In this document: positions 60,936-64,000 of the stretch, piece after piece | Numbering within the stretch: position 1 is the stretch's first letter | Layout: each line of letters starts with the position of its first letter | NCBI RefSeq assembly: GCF_900747795.2 | Contig: NC_041394.2 | Coordinates: forward strand, 337,937,414-338,001,413 | Direction of reading: 5' to 3' | Source of the DNA: Erpetoichthys calabaricus | Taxonomy: Eukaryota > Chordata > Cladistia > Polypteriformes > Polypteridae | Length of the DNA stretch: 64,000 nucleotides | Program-made: the position numbers and the translations under genes | Notes under the pieces: generated by a model | Told to the model about the DNA's origin: nothing | Databases searched by the model: none | The model's input: only the letters and a program-made list of their open reading frames with translations

Positions 60936-63545
60936 AAAAGTAGTGGTATGATGTTGAATTTTCTAGTCACTATGCAATGATGTAGAATGCTGCAATCACT
61001 ATGCATTTTCTTTTATTAACTACTTGGGAAATTAAAAACTGGCATACTGTGAATCTTTAAAGCACATTCTAAAACTGCAAGAACTTTTTATTAATATGGG
61101 CAAATGTTATATGTTAAATGTTAATATGGGCAAAAGTGCATATGGTGGTGTGTTCTTTATGCTATGACAGTTTTTCAAAAATGAAACTTACAAAAATTGC
61201 AATATATCACCTTTCTTACAGTATTGCAATATATTGCATCGTAACCACTGTATCACAATTCATATTCTATCACCTGATTCTTGCCAATACATAGCACCAG
61301 CTACATGAGATTTACATCAATGAGTGAGTGCACTAGTAAATATATGCTTAAATAACTAAAATACATGCTGCTCCGACACAAAGTTACAATTAGGGTTATT
61401 CCCAAAGATTGAAGGGTATGAATTTGAAGTTTTTGCATTTTATGTCATTTTTTTTTTTTTTTTTTTTTAACATGGCATTGTCTTTGCAGTTAAAAGAATC
61501 AATTTGTTTTTTTAACATATGGTTATTCTGTTTTGGGGACAATTTTGCATTGTTCTCAATCAGGTGTATATGCACAGTACATTATACTGTTTATGTCTGG
61601 GGACAGACACTGATGATCCAGAATTTGTTACTTACTCTTTCCCCTTCATCACATTCTGACTCAGCATCACAATTCTTAAACACCTCACACCATTTTTGAA
61701 TTTGTTTGGTGAGTGATATCAAAGGAGTTGTTTCCTTTCTTGTTTTTACTGTACAGTTACTTATTTTTCCTTGCTTTTTCGAAGTATAAATACAGGGCAC
61801 ATAAACAATGAAAATCATATACATGTTCACTTTGAGAATTCAAGCGTGCACTGTGTAATCCAGTAAATGCCGATAAGTTTAATGGGAGCTAGGAAAGAGT
61901 CATGTTATTGAGTCACTGATAAAGGATAAAGGCTAGTTTGAGAAACTACTAGTAATGATTAAAGCGACTGGGTTCATTTTTATGGAATTTGGCATTATTT
62001 CACAAAATGCTGGTGTCAGTAATGAGACTCAGGAATGCATACCCTTTTCCCAGCCATTAAACATAATCTCTCATATTTCAAAAACATAAAATCGTCTTGC
62101 GAGTGTTTTTACAGGAATACATTAGGTTCATAAAAAGTGTGAAGACTGAATAATACAACAATGGCAAATTATTAAACTTTATAATACTAACATGCACGAA
62201 CACTTAAATTACATGGAAAACAAAGGGTAAGAGAGAAATTTCAATTTGATTGACATAAACAGATCCTGACAACATCAGGCTCTTTGAATACAAGACACTC
62301 CTTCACGTTCTACAAATTCATATTCCTATTTTACAAAATTTGACTTATTTCTCTTCAGTTAGACATCACTCAGCTCCACGAATATTCCAAGTTAAGGTCT
62401 TTAAACATTCTCTAGTGCCTCTGACTCTTTATTGGACTGCATATCACAAGATACCTGTATCAGGATTGTGTTACACGGCTCAGGAATTACTTGTCAATTT
62501 GAACACTACACACTTAAAACTCCATACTTCTCTCCTACCTATTAAACCTTTTAATTGCTTTTATTCATTGTCTTCTAGTCAGTAATTAGACTCACAAAGG
62601 CCTCATGTCAGGTAGAATTGTAATTTTTTTTTCTAGGAGGGGGTCATATTTTACATTTCTTTCTGAATTATGAAGTATGAATAAATAATTTCTCACTGTT
62701 CAATTAATCTGGCACCTGTTTTCATTCTTGACTCCTCTAAAGTTTGGCCTACAAAACAGCCCACTACTTCCACGACCTTGTTTAGAGAAAAATGAGATCT
62801 GCTATTCACGTCACACTGTAGCACAGTTTATGTTAAAAAACTCAGTAAAATAGCACCGCATACTGCATTTGTTGGAACACTGCAATAAAGGCTATTATTT
62901 AAAGAATCTTTTGTATGTCCATCATGGTCAGTAGCTCTACCTCACCTTAGATTAGGCTCTTTATGAAGTCTGAATGTTCTCTTTGTGAGTTATCTCAGGG
63001 CCCACATATTTGTTTCCATCTGGCAAGTCTCTAAAATGGCCTTGTATTAGTTAGTTAGGATGAGTGCTCAGGTAACTGAATACTCAGTTTTAAATGAAGT
63101 ACAAAGATTGCTTGATAAAGAGAGGTGGAAAGCTGAATGCCAATACAATTTACTTCCTTGCTTGTTTTACTCCGAATACTGACAATATTTTTAAAAAGTG
63201 GTCTTCAAACATCTTAGCCACACTGATGTTCACCCAAGACGCTGAAACAGAAAGTGGCACATTGACTGTGTCTGTAGCTGGATCCCAACAGGCTGTGTTA
63301 GTTATCTGGGATGGTCACTGGATTTGTTGAGGTTGGAAATGAGAATTTGTGGGGGTAAGCGTAGGGAGATACATTCTGTATTGAATCTGAGAAGTCTGTA
63401 CCCCAGGGAATTGAACTTGCAGATTCTCAGCATTGCCCAGCGCTCACTCTTCAATACCTATTTTATTCTGACCTTTGTCCATCTACTCTTCTGATCCCCC
63501 ATAATCAACCATACATTCCTATTTCAGAAAGTTTTGGGTTTGGGA
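60936..63545. other. Intron of ZNF locus 3, distal part
   Basis: AT-rich with no recognised exon or named repeat. A T-run of about 20 lies near 61450. No KEE-type exon is found on the minus strand. Confidence 0.35.
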
Positions 63546-63573
63546 GTGAATGTGAAAAGTGCAGCTAATAAAG

Positions 63574-63608
<35 letters not shown>
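63546..63608 (+). mobile_element. LINE 3' tail with (TATC)n
   Basis: GTGAATGTGAAAAGTGCAGC, then TAATAAAGTATC leads into eight TATC units. It is a diverged version of the LINE tail at 17440 and 49851. Confidence 0.5.
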
Positions 63609-64000
63609 ACTCGACTACTTTTCACACAAGAAGGTGGATGTGGACTTTATGCAAAAACTGAAGCTTTTGCAAAATGTCTGGGTCTCCTCTTAAACTTAAA
63701 CCCCCACTCTCACATAATGCATTCCCATATCCATCAGATACATTTCCCTTGAATACAGCACTTGAAAATTATGCTCTAGGGAATAAAGTCAAAAAATCTA
63801 AGCCCAACTAACCAAAAAAAGATCATCAAAATTGCTGCCACCGCCGCCAAGGCCTGAACTAACACAAACCTATGAACTTTGTTTTAACATACTGCACAGC
63901 ATGGAATTTAGGCTCAGAACACACTGTACAGTAAACTACCAGTAAATTATTAAACCATAAAATATATATTTACAAATGCACAAACATTCAAAAAACTCTT
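63609..64000. other. Right edge of the window, no recognised feature
   Basis: Presumed intron of ZNF locus 3. Nothing recognisable. Confidence 0.25.

Noticed and set aside
61409-61830. Possible KEE exon of ZNF locus 3 on the minus strand
   Set aside because: The frames here lack psi-K-x-E motifs and splice sites in the right phase, so the exon must lie beyond the window.

Overview
The window looks like chromosomal DNA of a ray-finned fish, most likely a polypterid (bichir or reedfish). This rests on the transposon mix (Tc1, hAT, RTE, L2 and CR1-group LINEs, V-SINE, 5S-derived SINE) and on zinc-finger genes whose knuckles read YCCSECGK behind a KEE-rich N-terminal exon. The species call is recall and inference, since no search could be run. 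Only three host protein-coding loci are visible, all C2H2 zinc-finger genes. Nearly everything else that can be recognised is transposon or repeat.

Layout. ZNF locus 1 (+) runs from a putative CRE promoter and leader exon (1378-1505) through an acidic KEE exon (8676-9041) to a 14-finger exon (22184-23412). ZNF locus 2 (+) repeats that plan: CRE and leader (30424-30572), KEE exon (33985-34460), 7-finger exon (42417-43354). ZNF locus 3 (-) shows only its 13-finger last exon (58933-60098); its 5' part lies beyond the right edge. Splice phases match (phase 1 donor, phase 1 acceptor), giving predicted proteins of 521 aa (locus 1) and 458 aa (locus 2). Loci 1 and 2 share promoter, leader, KEE exon, intron start, C-terminal tail and 3' flank, so they look like a whole-gene duplication. 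Loci 1 and 3 share an almost identical splice acceptor.

The introns and intergenic DNA are a transposon bed. Intron 1 of locus 1 holds a structurally complete Tc1 element with an open 340-residue DD34E transposase. Older Tc1 relatives lie at about 5.1, 20, 29.7, 39, 44.3 and 60.8 kb. Three hAT-type insertions have 8-bp target duplications. RTE, CR1/Rex-like, L2 and R4/Dong-like LINEs, a Helitron helicase remnant, several SINE families and a set of fossil LTR-like sequences fill the rest.

The most unusual item is a short interspersed element at 50391-50625. It has a U2 snRNA 5' domain as head, a tRNA-like body, and the same 3' tail as the 5S-derived SINE at 7.05 kb; an L2 LINE at 52.1 kb has a related tail. 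The best candidate for a host system is the ZNF cluster itself. It is a non-KRAB zinc-finger family whose N-terminal exon carries repeated SUMO-consensus (psi-K-x-E) motifs, comparable in concept to transposon-repressing zinc-finger families known in other vertebrates. That role is inference.
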